DNA from: Spirochaetota bacterium | GTDB lineage: Bacteria > Spirochaetota > UBA4802 > UB4802 | Assembly (NCBI GenBank): GCA_026414805.1 | Contig: JAOAIH010000002.1 | Span: 76,364-110,025 of the forward strand | DNA: 33,662 bases | Reading direction: 5' to 3' | Shown: piece after piece, positions 16,646 to 23,477 of the stretch | Layout: every line of letters starts with the position of its first letter | Position numbering within the stretch: position 1 is the first letter of the stretch | The notes under the pieces: model-generated | Seen by the model: only the letters and a program-made list of their open reading frames with translations | What the model was told of the DNA's origin: nothing | Databases searched by the model: none | Position numbers and translations under genes: made by a program

Positions 16646-16774
16646 AACAGTAAGGTTTACATATAATGTTTTATTTTTTTAAAATTTCCTACCGGAATTA
16701 AAAAAAATAAAACTTAGAAAAATCTTACTGGAAAGGCTTTTAGCCGTATTTTATTTATTTAAGGAGTTTTTCAC
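16646..16774 (+). promoter_or_regulatory. long structured 5' leader of the cold-shock gene
   Basis: The leader is about 130 bases, as in many cold-shock mRNAs whose leaders act as thermosensors. Two pairings are visible: CAGTAAG (16648-16654) with CTTACTG (16724-16730), and a small hairpin GGCT-TTT-AGCC (16735-16745). The ribosome binding site AAGGAG (16761-16766) lies just after them, eight bases before the ATG. Temperature control is an inference from the family. Confidence 0.45.
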
Positions 16775-16975
16775 ATGCCTAAAGGTACAATCAAGTGGTT
16801 CAACGAAAAAAAAGGTTTTGGATTCATTTCCAAAGAAGACGGTAGTGATGTATTTGTACATTATACCGGTATTATTGGTAACGGTTTCAGGACATTAAAA
16901 GAAGGACAAAGGGTTGAATTTGAGATCGAAAGCAGCGATAAAGGTCCGCGAGCTGTTTCCGTTAGAGCGATATAA
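16775..16975 (+). CDS. cspA: cold-shock protein (CspA family)
   Basis: The 66-residue product is a complete cold-shock domain with both RNA-binding motifs: RNP1 as '[10 protein letters not shown]' and RNP2 as 'DVFVHYT'. It begins with the usual '[15 protein letters not shown]' strand. Such proteins bind single-stranded RNA and DNA and melt RNA structure. The length is normal. It is a single-gene unit with its own promoter (16610), a long leader, a strong AAGGAG ribosome binding site and a terminator 20 bp downstream. Whether this copy is cold-induced or constitutive cannot be read from the protein. Confidence 0.96.
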   Translation: MPKGTIKWFNEKKGFGFISKEDGSDVFVHYTGIIGNGFRTLKEGQRVEFEIESSDKGPRAVSVRAI

Positions 16976-16993
16976 TACAAATTAAAACCACTT

Positions 16994-17024
16994 AAAAAAA
17001 GCCGCCTTCAAAGCGGCTTTTTTT
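16994..17024. terminator. bidirectional rho-independent terminator
   Basis: AAAGCCGC (16998-17005) pairs with GCGGCTTT (17013-17020) around a seven-base loop, flanked by an A run before and a T run after. It ends cspA on the plus strand, and by symmetry also the tetR gene whose stop is at 17041 on the minus strand. It is the clearest terminator in the window. Confidence 0.92.
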
Positions 17025-17040
17025 AATTGTATAAATTTTG

Positions 17041-17700
17041 TTATATTTTATTTTTTAAAGACTCTTCGGTATGTACTAAGAATCGTTCAAAGAGCTCAGT
17101 ATGATCAATCCCAAATGCTTCCTTAAAATAAGTTTGTCTAATCATTATTATTTGAGTAATTCCAAAAACCTGCCCCCACAAAATAACCATTAGCTGACGG
17201 GGAGTTAATGTAGTATTAATGCTTCCTTCTTTTATACCAATTTCTATAGCATTCAAAATTATTTCAGTATTCTTATCAGCTATCTTCTGGCATTCGTTTT
17301 TATAGAATCCAATATCCTGGTAATGTTGAATAGGGTAGTATATGCAATTGCGTGCTTCATATGTCATTATCATATTAAAATACTGTGGATGTTCAAGAAA
17401 AAACGAAAAGAATGCTTTGCCAATACTATAGAGTATTGTATGACCCTCAATAGGATTATTAAAGGCTTCCTGCAATTTTTCATTGAATAACTTCAAACCT
17501 TTTAAAACAACTGCTAAAAACAGCTCCTCTTTATCTTTAAAGTAGTGATACAATGTTCGTTTATTATACCCTGCACGGTATGCAACTTCATCAATTGTTG
17601 TTGCGTCATAACCCTTCTGAAAAAATATTTCCTGTGCTATTTCAATAAACCTGATTAACTTTTGTTCTCTTTCCCACTGTATTCGTTCTGTTTTCTTCAT
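17041..17700 (-). CDS. TetR/AcrR-family regulator of the permease-lyase operon
   Basis: The 219-residue product has the TetR DNA-binding domain at its N-terminus ('DATTIDEVAYRAGYNKRTLYHYFKDKEELF') and a helical ligand-binding C-terminal domain. The frame is open to a TTG at 17832, but the ATG at 17700 ('MKKTERIQWERE') puts the helix-turn-helix at the usual distance and is preferred; the ribosome binding site is weak either way. It is transcribed away from the DUF819 permease and PLP-enzyme genes. The intervening DNA carries three 14-bp repeats with near-palindromic cores, 20 bp apart, so it very likely represses that operon. The ligand is unknown. Confidence 0.88.
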   Translation of the reverse strand: MKKTERIQWEREQKLIRFIEIAQEIFFQKGYDATTIDEVAYRAGYNKRTLYHYFKDKEELFLAVVLKGLKLFNEKLQEAFNNPIEGHTILYSIGKAFFSFFLEHPQYFNMIMTYEARNCIYYPIQHYQDIGFYKNECQKIADKNTEIILNAIEIGIKEGSINTTLTPRQLMVILWGQVFGITQIIMIRQTYFKEAFGIDHTELFERFLVHTEESLKNKI

Positions 17701-17873
17701 GGTATTCTTATTCTCTGTTAGACTGTGCAATCGTAACATAAAAGTGCGCTCAATACTGTCAAATGTGTTTTGCGACCACTTATAAAAGTATGTTAACACA
17801 CATTCAATATAATAATTACGTAATTTCAACAATTTATTAATAACTGTCTAATCAAAGTCAAATAAAAATTGTA

Positions 17874-17879
17874 TTGACA
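17874..17879 (+). promoter_or_regulatory. likely -35 box of the permease-lyase operon
   Basis: TTGACA is a consensus -35 hexamer just before the operator-like repeats. TAAAAT at 17899-17904 (19-bp spacer) is the best -10 candidate. It lies at the end of the first repeat, so a bound repressor would cover the promoter. Confidence 0.5.
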
Positions 17880-17885
17880 TAATAT

Positions 17886-17939
17886 CACTATAATGAAATA
17901 AAATACACTATAGTGAAATATATTACATCATAGTGAAAT
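17886..17939. promoter_or_regulatory. three phased operator-like repeats
   Basis: The repeats are CACTATAATGAAAT (17886-17899), CACTATAGTGAAAT (17906-17919) and CATCATAGTGAAAT (17926-17939). They start exactly 20 bp apart, close to two helical turns. The central copy contains a perfect palindrome, CACTATAGTG. The array begins 7 bp after TTGACA and ends 2 bp before the ribosome binding site of the permease gene. It lies between a tetR gene and the operon it faces, so it is best read as a cooperative TetR-family operator. Confidence 0.75.
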
Positions 17940-17951
17940 TTAGGAGGTTCT

Positions 17952-19106
17952 ATGGATATAATAAGTTCTGTAGCATTAATTAGTTTTTATATATTGATGC
18001 CTGTGGTAATTATATATTATTGCTACAAATTCCCATTTATAAACAAAATAGGTCCCGTACTTTTATGTTACATTGCTGGTATAATTTTGGGCAATTCAGG
18101 ATTTATTAGCCCAAATGCAAAAGCTATTCAGGAAATAGGATCTAATATTGCTATTATTTTGGGTATACCACTACTACTTTTTACTATAAATATTAAAACA
18201 TGGTTTTCTCTTGCAGGAAAAGCATTGCTGTCATTTACTCTTGGAAGTGTGGCCGTTATAATAATAGTATTTATTGGATATATTACCTTGAAGCATTTTA
18301 TACCGGATGCATGGAAAATTGCTGGCATGCTTATTGGTGTATATACCGGTGGTACACCAAATTTAGCTGCAATCAAAGAAGCTTTGCAGGTTGATTCTAC
18401 AACATTTGTTATTGTACATACTTATGATACGGTTTTTTCCATGCTCTACATAATTTTCCTTGTATCAATTGCACAGAGAATATTTTTAAAATTTTTGCCA
18501 GCCTTTTCAGTCATAAATGAAGAAGAAAAAAATGCAAAAACAGATGAAGATATAAAACTATACGGTGATATTTTTACAAGATCAAATTTTCCACACCTCA
18601 TACTTGGATTATTATTATCGATAGCTGTAGTTGCTATTTCAATAGGAATATCAATGTTATTCCCACAACACTATCAGACTATGATTGTTATATTGGCTCT
18701 TACTACCATTGCTATTCTTTTTTCGTTAAGTTCATATGTTCATAATCTTAAAAGGTCATTTCAACTTGGCATGTACCTAATTTATATATTTTGCACAATA
18801 GTTGGTTCAATGGTTAATATTGATAATCTAATTCATATTAATATTTACCTGCTAATGTATGTATTCATTGCCATTTTTGGGAGCCTGCTTTTACACGGTA
18901 TTTTTTGTAAAATATTCTCAATTGATACTGATACATACATCATTACATCAGTTGCAGGTATATGTTCACCACCATTTGTCCCGGTAGTAGCAGATGCGCT
19001 GCATAATAAATATATACTGCTTTCGGGTATTACAACAGGCGTCATAGGTTATGCAATTGGCAACTATTTAGGAATTACGCTGGGGTATTTGATGAGCACT
19101 ATGTAA
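17952..19106 (+). CDS. DUF819-family membrane protein (YjcL-like permease)
   Basis: The 384-residue product is a polytopic membrane protein with about ten helices and a polar central loop (residues about 185-215). It carries the DUF819 hallmark 'GVYTGGTPNLAAIKEAL' and a mirrored 'ICSPPFVPVVADALH' in the C-terminal half, suggesting an inverted-repeat transporter. No DUF819 member has a firm transport substrate as far as I know. It follows the three-repeat operator and a TAGGAGG ribosome binding site. It is 25 bp upstream of the PLP enzyme, so the two should share one transcript and one substrate or product. Uptake versus efflux cannot be told. Confidence 0.85.
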   Translation: MDIISSVALISFYILMPVVIIYYCYKFPFINKIGPVLLCYIAGIILGNSGFISPNAKAIQEIGSNIAIILGIPLLLFTINIKTWFSLAGKALLSFTLGSVAVIIIVFIGYITLKHFIPDAWKIAGMLIGVYTGGTPNLAAIKEALQVDSTTFVIVHTYDTVFSMLYIIFLVSIAQRIFLKFLPAFSVINEEEKNAKTDEDIKLYGDIFTRSNFPHLILGLLLSIAVVAISIGISMLFPQHYQTMIVILALTTIAILFSLSSYVHNLKRSFQLGMYLIYIFCTIVGSMVNIDNLIHINIYLLMYVFIAIFGSLLLHGIFCKIFSIDTDTYIITSVAGICSPPFVPVVADALHNKYILLSGITTGVIGYAIGNYLGITLGYLMSTM

Positions 19107-19131
19107 TTTATATTTATTTAGGAGGATGCAA

Positions 19132-20565
19132 ATGACTTTTAATAAGTTACCGGATAAAGGTTTACCACATACAAGAGTGCTGTCTCTTATGAGACAGTAT
19201 GGTGATGATGATGCCAACTGGAAAAAAGGAAAAACATTTAGCCTGGTATATCATAGGGATGACTATCATACTAAATTTTTACAAAAAGCATTTGAATTAT
19301 ATTTTGATGAAAATGGGCTCAATCCCATGGCGTTTAAAAGCCTTAAGCGGTTTGAACATGAAGTAGTAAAAATGACTGCACATATACTCAATGCAGGGAA
19401 TGAAGCTTGTGGCACAATGACTTCAGGAGGCACTGAAAGTTGCTTGTTGGCAGTAAAAACATATCGTGACATGGCACGCACCCAACGACCATGGATTAAA
19501 AAACCAGAGATGATTGTTCCAGAAAGTATACATGTTGCCTTTGAAAAAGGAGCAGAATATTTTGATGTTAAAATTGTACATGCTCCACTGGATAAAGATT
19601 TTAAAGTAGATGTAAACGCTGTTGAAAAACTCATTAATCGAAATACTATTCTTATTGTTGGTTCAGCACCATGTTATCCTTATGGAGTAATTGACCCAAT
19701 TGATGCATTAAGCCAAATAGCTGTTAAGAAAAAACTCCCCCTTCATGTGGATGCCTGCCTTGGTGGTTTTTTGTTGCCGTTTGTTGAAAAGCTAGGTTAT
19801 GAAATTCCACCTTTTGATTTTCGTCTTGAAGGTGTTACATCCATGTCTGCAGATGTACATAAATATGGTTTTAGTGCAAAGGGTGCTTCGGTAATTATTT
19901 ACAAAAACATTCACTATCTGCGACATCAATTCTTTATATATGAAGACTGGTGTGGTGGTGTTTTTGCTTCGCCAGCATTGCTTGGTACTCGCCCAGGGGG
20001 TACTATAGCTGCAGCCTGGGCTGCAATGGTTGCACAGGGCATGGAAGGTTACTTACATAATGCAAAAGTCATTATGCAAACCACAAAAAAAATCCAACAG
20101 GGAATACAATCAATAGAAGGGATGGAAATTTTAGGTACTCCAAATATGAGTGTATTTGCATATCGTTCAGTTGATCCTGATGTAAACACATTTGCAATAG
20201 GTGATATCCTTGAAAAAAAAGGCTGGCATGTTGACAGATTGCAACGTCCCGATGCCCTTCATGCAATGATAACACCTATACATGCTAAAGTGGCACAACA
20301 ATTCATCACCGATGTAAAAAATGCATTTGAATATGTCAAAAAAAATCCGCATTTAGCGTATGAAGGAAGTGCAGCAATGTATGGGATGATAGCGCATATA
20401 CCCATGCGTAAAATGGTCAGAAACAATATTTTAAAGATGATGGAAGGCATGTATGGCCCAACAGGTCAGATACCAGATCTTAGCCTTGAAGAAGATGCCA
20501 AAGAAGATTTTGCAATGAAAGCAGGTAAATGGTACCTTAAATTGAGAGATAAACTGAAGAAATAA
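19132..20565 (+). CDS. PLP-dependent sphingosine-1-phosphate-lyase-like enzyme (group II decarboxylase fold)
   Basis: The 477-residue product matches the sphingosine-1-phosphate lyase branch of fold-type I PLP enzymes. It shows 'MTSGGTESCLLAV' (phosphate binding), 'HVDACLGGFLLPF' (Asp207, pyridine nitrogen) and 'SADVHKYGFSAKG' with the Schiff-base Lys244. The HKYG-x-x-x-KG pattern and 'GTRPGG' are shared with S1P lyase rather than with glutamate or aromatic decarboxylases. S1P lyase splits long-chain-base phosphates into ethanolamine phosphate and a fatty aldehyde. Unlike the eukaryotic enzyme it has no N-terminal membrane anchor. The GGAGG at 19121-19125 touches an ATG at 19126, so the ATG at 19132, six bases after it, is chosen as the start. 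Other phospho-amine substrates remain possible. Confidence 0.87.
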   Translation: MTFNKLPDKGLPHTRVLSLMRQYGDDDANWKKGKTFSLVYHRDDYHTKFLQKAFELYFDENGLNPMAFKSLKRFEHEVVKMTAHILNAGNEACGTMTSGGTESCLLAVKTYRDMARTQRPWIKKPEMIVPESIHVAFEKGAEYFDVKIVHAPLDKDFKVDVNAVEKLINRNTILIVGSAPCYPYGVIDPIDALSQIAVKKKLPLHVDACLGGFLLPFVEKLGYEIPPFDFRLEGVTSMSADVHKYGFSAKGASVIIYKNIHYLRHQFFIYEDWCGGVFASPALLGTRPGGTIAAAWAAMVAQGMEGYLHNAKVIMQTTKKIQQGIQSIEGMEILGTPNMSVFAYRSVDPDVNTFAIGDILEKKGWHVDRLQRPDALHAMITPIHAKVAQQFITDVKNAFEYVKKNPHLAYEGSAAMYGMIAHIPMRKMVRNNILKMMEGMYGPTGQIPDLSLEEDAKEDFAMKAGKWYLKLRDKLKK

Positions 20566-21999
20566 TTATTTCTTTTTCTGTTTATGCCATTCATACAGTG
20601 CAATTGATACAGCAACAGTAGCGTTGAGTGATTCCACTGTATTGATTGGAATACGCACTTTTAATGATTTTTTGATATCAGGCAATCCAGGACCTTCTAT
20701 TCCTGCCAATAGTACAGCCTTTTGTGGAAAATTGAAATTATGAATATCTTCACCTTTCATATCAAGAGTTATTAAAGGGCAGGGGATTTCTTTGGAATTA
20801 AGTATGTCCAATGAAGGTCCTTTTTCTATAATACAATAGAAGACTGCACCTGCAGAAGCCCTTATAGATTTTGGATGAAAAGGATACACCGCATTCTGAC
20901 AAACAATAATATGTCTTACTCCAAATGCCACTGCACTTCTTATTGCTGCTCCCATATTAACAGGATCTTGAAATGGTAACATGAGCGATAGCTCCTGACA
21001 GGTTCCTTCCCACTGGTTGATTGGGGGTACCTGTACAAGCATCATTGGTTGATTTGCTTCTGTTATGTCTATTTCATTAAAGAGGGATTTCTTAAGAATT
21101 ATTGTCCTTTCTGGACCAAATTGTGCAATACACTGCATAAAATTAGAATCTAATTCAATATATTCATCATAAAGAATTAAATATTTACATAGTTCAGGCT
21201 TTGAGATTATCAATTCTTGGATTATTTTTTTTCCTGGCACAAATGTGCTGTTGTATTTTTTTGGGTCTGATGCTATTCTTTTAAATTCTTTAAACCGTTT
21301 ATTTTCATTGGATGTAATAGCAGTTCCATCTTGTGACGTTCCTTGTTTTGAAATATAATATATCTTTTTGATTGTATTAGTTAATTTTTCATATACTATT
21401 AATCGTCTTTGATAGGATGTATCAGGTAAAACATACTGCTGATTTAAAATTAGCCTATAGTGTTCGTCATTATCAATTATTTCTTCATCAACTGATGGAC
21501 CTTTCATGAAAATAATCTGGTTTTCTTTTTTTAAAAAGTGACTGCATCGCTGCATCGTTTCTTTAATTGATTCTACAGCACGTGTTATTACGCCATTAAC
21601 TTCAAAAAAGGATCTTTCTGTCACAAGGTGAGAATAAATCTCAACATTATCCAGATTAAGCTCATTTTTAACTATAGAAAGAAATTCAACTCTTTTGTGC
21701 CTGCTCTCTGCTAATATGATATGGCTTTCTGGTTGAGCTATCGCCAAAGGAATTCCGGGAAAACCCGCACCGGTGCCAATGTCAAGAAGAGGTGAAGGTA
21801 TGTGGATTATTGATGTGATGTATAATGAATCTATAAAATGTTTTAAAATAATTTCATCAATGTTTTTGATACGAGTAAGGTCATGTGAAGCATTATATTC
21901 AGTAAGTAGTTTTAAATAAAGAGATAATTGAGTAATACTCAGTTCATTTAAATAAAGAGAAGACTTTTGTAAATATTTTCTGATTTTATCTTCATACAT
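20566..21999 (-). CDS. rsmG: fused rRNA methyltransferase: RsmG domain plus SpoU (TrmH-like) domain
   Basis: Two methyltransferases lie in one 477-residue chain. Residues 1 to about 205 are RsmG (16S rRNA G527 N7-methylation): 'LLDIGTGAGFPGIPLA' (SAM site, about 71-86), 'AESRHKRVEF' and 'VITRAVESI'. Residues about 225-477 are a SPOUT/SpoU enzyme: an L30e-like substrate domain, motif 1 'DPVNMGAAIRSA' (about 345-356), motif 2 'LLAGIEGPGLP' and motif 3 'IPINTVESLNATVAVSIALYE'. SpoU enzymes make 2'-O-methyl ribose in tRNA or rRNA. There is no internal stop or frameshift, and both catalytic sets look intact. RsmG is normally a separate protein of about 210 residues. The stop abuts the convergent PLP gene (20565/20566). 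The M23 gene lies 10 bp upstream, in one operon. Confidence 0.9.
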   Translation of the reverse strand: MYEDKIRKYLQKSSLYLNELSITQLSLYLKLLTEYNASHDLTRIKNIDEIILKHFIDSLYITSIIHIPSPLLDIGTGAGFPGIPLAIAQPESHIILAESRHKRVEFLSIVKNELNLDNVEIYSHLVTERSFFEVNGVITRAVESIKETMQRCSHFLKKENQIIFMKGPSVDEEIIDNDEHYRLILNQQYVLPDTSYQRRLIVYEKLTNTIKKIYYISKQGTSQDGTAITSNENKRFKEFKRIASDPKKYNSTFVPGKKIIQELIISKPELCKYLILYDEYIELDSNFMQCIAQFGPERTIILKKSLFNEIDITEANQPMMLVQVPPINQWEGTCQELSLMLPFQDPVNMGAAIRSAVAFGVRHIIVCQNAVYPFHPKSIRASAGAVFYCIIEKGPSLDILNSKEIPCPLITLDMKGEDIHNFNFPQKAVLLAGIEGPGLPDIKKSLKVRIPINTVESLNATVAVSIALYEWHKQKKK

Positions 22000-22009
22000 G
22001 ATGCTATTT

Positions 22010-22951
22010 TTACCATAGCACCTTCATGGGGTTTATAAGCTTATTATATTGCCATAACGTAAAATGAAGATGGGGACCTGTTGACCATCCTGTTGAACCA
22101 ACCCTGCCAAGAAACTGTCCCGCTTTAACATGTTGTCCTAGCCTTACATGGATTGAAGACAAATGTCCGTATAACGTTTTAAAACCTTCGTCATGCTGTA
22201 TAATTACTGCTTTACCATATCCTCCCATCCATCCTGCTCCAATAACAACTCCAGCACGGGCAGCACCAACTGGAGTACCATAAGGTGCTGCGATATCAAG
22301 CCCATTATGAAATCCCCATTGCCTGAAAATAGGATGAACTCTTCCACCAAAAAACGAAGTTAATCTTCCACCTAATGGGGAGCGAAACATTTCACGCAAT
22401 GCAAATTGCTTTGCCAGTTGCGGTGTCATCACATTAGTAATTGGCCTTGCATCTTTTATAAAAACTGCAATAGGTTTATCTTTTTTTAAGACTAATGATT
22501 GGAGTCTGTAGAGAAAAAGCGGTGGAGTAAGAACATTTTTTATGTCCACTTCATAGAGTTTGTGCAGTTCATTAATTTCACTTAAATTATTTACAAAATG
22601 TATAACACCTTTTTGTGAAGGGATAACAATTTTTTGGTCTACTTTTGCAACAATACTTTCCCATAAGGGATTTGCACCGATGAGGGTATCAATATCAATA
22701 TTATATTCTTTTGCAATTTTCCAAAAATTATCGCCTTTTTCAATTTGTATAACAGTAAATGTGATGCCAGGTATATTCAATGATTGAATATATGCAATAT
22801 ATTCATCCTCACTTGAAAATATATCTGCTGGTTTTAATATAGTATAATCAGAAACATGATTGGTGATAATTTTTAAAGCATACAATGAAAGACTAAGAAT
22901 CAGTACTAGCGATACTACCACAATACTAAATAACAATCTTTTTTTATTCAT
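22010..22951 (-). CDS. LysM and M23-family peptidoglycan endopeptidase
   Basis: From the ATG at 22951 ('MNKKRLLFSIVV', AGGT upstream) the product is 313 residues. The open frame to 23005 adds 18 residues that do not fit. It has an N-terminal signal anchor, then a LysM domain ('IEKGDNFWKIAKEYNIDIDTLIGANP' region) that binds peptidoglycan, and a C-terminal M23/LytM domain. The zinc ligands are complete: 'HNGLD' (His, Asp) and 'GPHLHF' (H-x-H), plus 'YGHLS'. It is therefore predicted to be an active endopeptidase cutting peptide cross-links, not a degenerate EnvC-type activator. The typical entry motif 'SPLGGRLTSFFGGRVHPI' is present. It sits upstream of the RsmG-SpoU gene and downstream of tRNA-Thr. 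Confidence 0.92.
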   Translation of the reverse strand: MNKKRLLFSIVVVSLVLILSLSLYALKIITNHVSDYTILKPADIFSSEDEYIAYIQSLNIPGITFTVIQIEKGDNFWKIAKEYNIDIDTLIGANPLWESIVAKVDQKIVIPSQKGVIHFVNNLSEINELHKLYEVDIKNVLTPPLFLYRLQSLVLKKDKPIAVFIKDARPITNVMTPQLAKQFALREMFRSPLGGRLTSFFGGRVHPIFRQWGFHNGLDIAAPYGTPVGAARAGVVIGAGWMGGYGKAVIIQHDEGFKTLYGHLSSIHVRLGQHVKAGQFLGRVGSTGWSTGPHLHFTLWQYNKLINPMKVLW

Positions 22952-23163
22952 CAGTAACCTACCTGAAGATAAAAATATATTTATAATAAATGTTTCAGAA
23001 CCCAAAAGTTAGCACTACAAATACGAACATTTATTTCTTAGTATCATTATCGAAATATATGGTATGAAAAATAATTATATTGAAATTTAGTCTGATTGGA
23101 TTGTTTTTGTTAGTCAATAACTTTTTATATTTTAGGCTGTATTTTTTAATGGGTATTTATAAG

Positions 23164-23236
23164 AGCCAGCGACCAGGATCGAACTGGTGACCTGCGCATT
23201 ACGAGTGCGCCGCTCTGCCAACTGAGCTACGCTGGC
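23164..23236 (-). tRNA. tRNA-Thr (anticodon CGT)
   Basis: A complete cloverleaf is visible on the minus strand: acceptor GCCAGCG/CGCTGGC, a D-arm with AGCTCAGTTGG, an anticodon stem GCGCA/TGCGC around the loop CTCGTAA (anticodon CGT, reading ACG), and a T-arm with GTTCGATCC. The discriminator base is T, and CCA is not encoded. It is the only RNA gene I find. Confidence 0.95.
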
Positions 23237-23250
23237 TTTTGTTCCTGATA

Positions 23251-23280
23251 TGTATATTTATAGCTACTGCTGCCTGTCAA
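23251..23280 (-). promoter_or_regulatory. promoter of tRNA-Thr
   Basis: On the minus strand TTGACA (23280-23275), an 18-bp spacer and TATACA (23256-23251) place the start a few bases before the tRNA 5' end at 23236. The remaining bases up to the chemoreceptor start (23281-23477) hold only AT-rich DNA with no feature I can name. Confidence 0.55.
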
Positions 23281-23477
23281 TTCAAAAAAAGAATAAATTC
23301 ATTATTCCAGGAGTTTTGCTCTTTGTTCTGTATTGGTTTTAAATAAGCAATAAATTCACTATAACTATCAGTCTAAATAGATTAATAATTAATAAAATAT
23401 TCTTGATTATTTTAGCCGATTTATAATATGTAAACATTAATTATATAAAAAAACATTTTTCAAGGGGTCTGGTTTCT

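Noticed and set aside
17886-17939. CRISPR-like array (three short repeats at regular spacing)
   Set aside because: Repeats are 14 bp with 6-bp gaps, far too short, and no cas gene is present; the position between a tetR gene and its operon explains them.
19126-19131. Upstream ATG (19126) as start of the PLP enzyme
   Set aside because: It touches the GGAGG ribosome binding site with no spacer; the ATG at 19132 has proper spacing.
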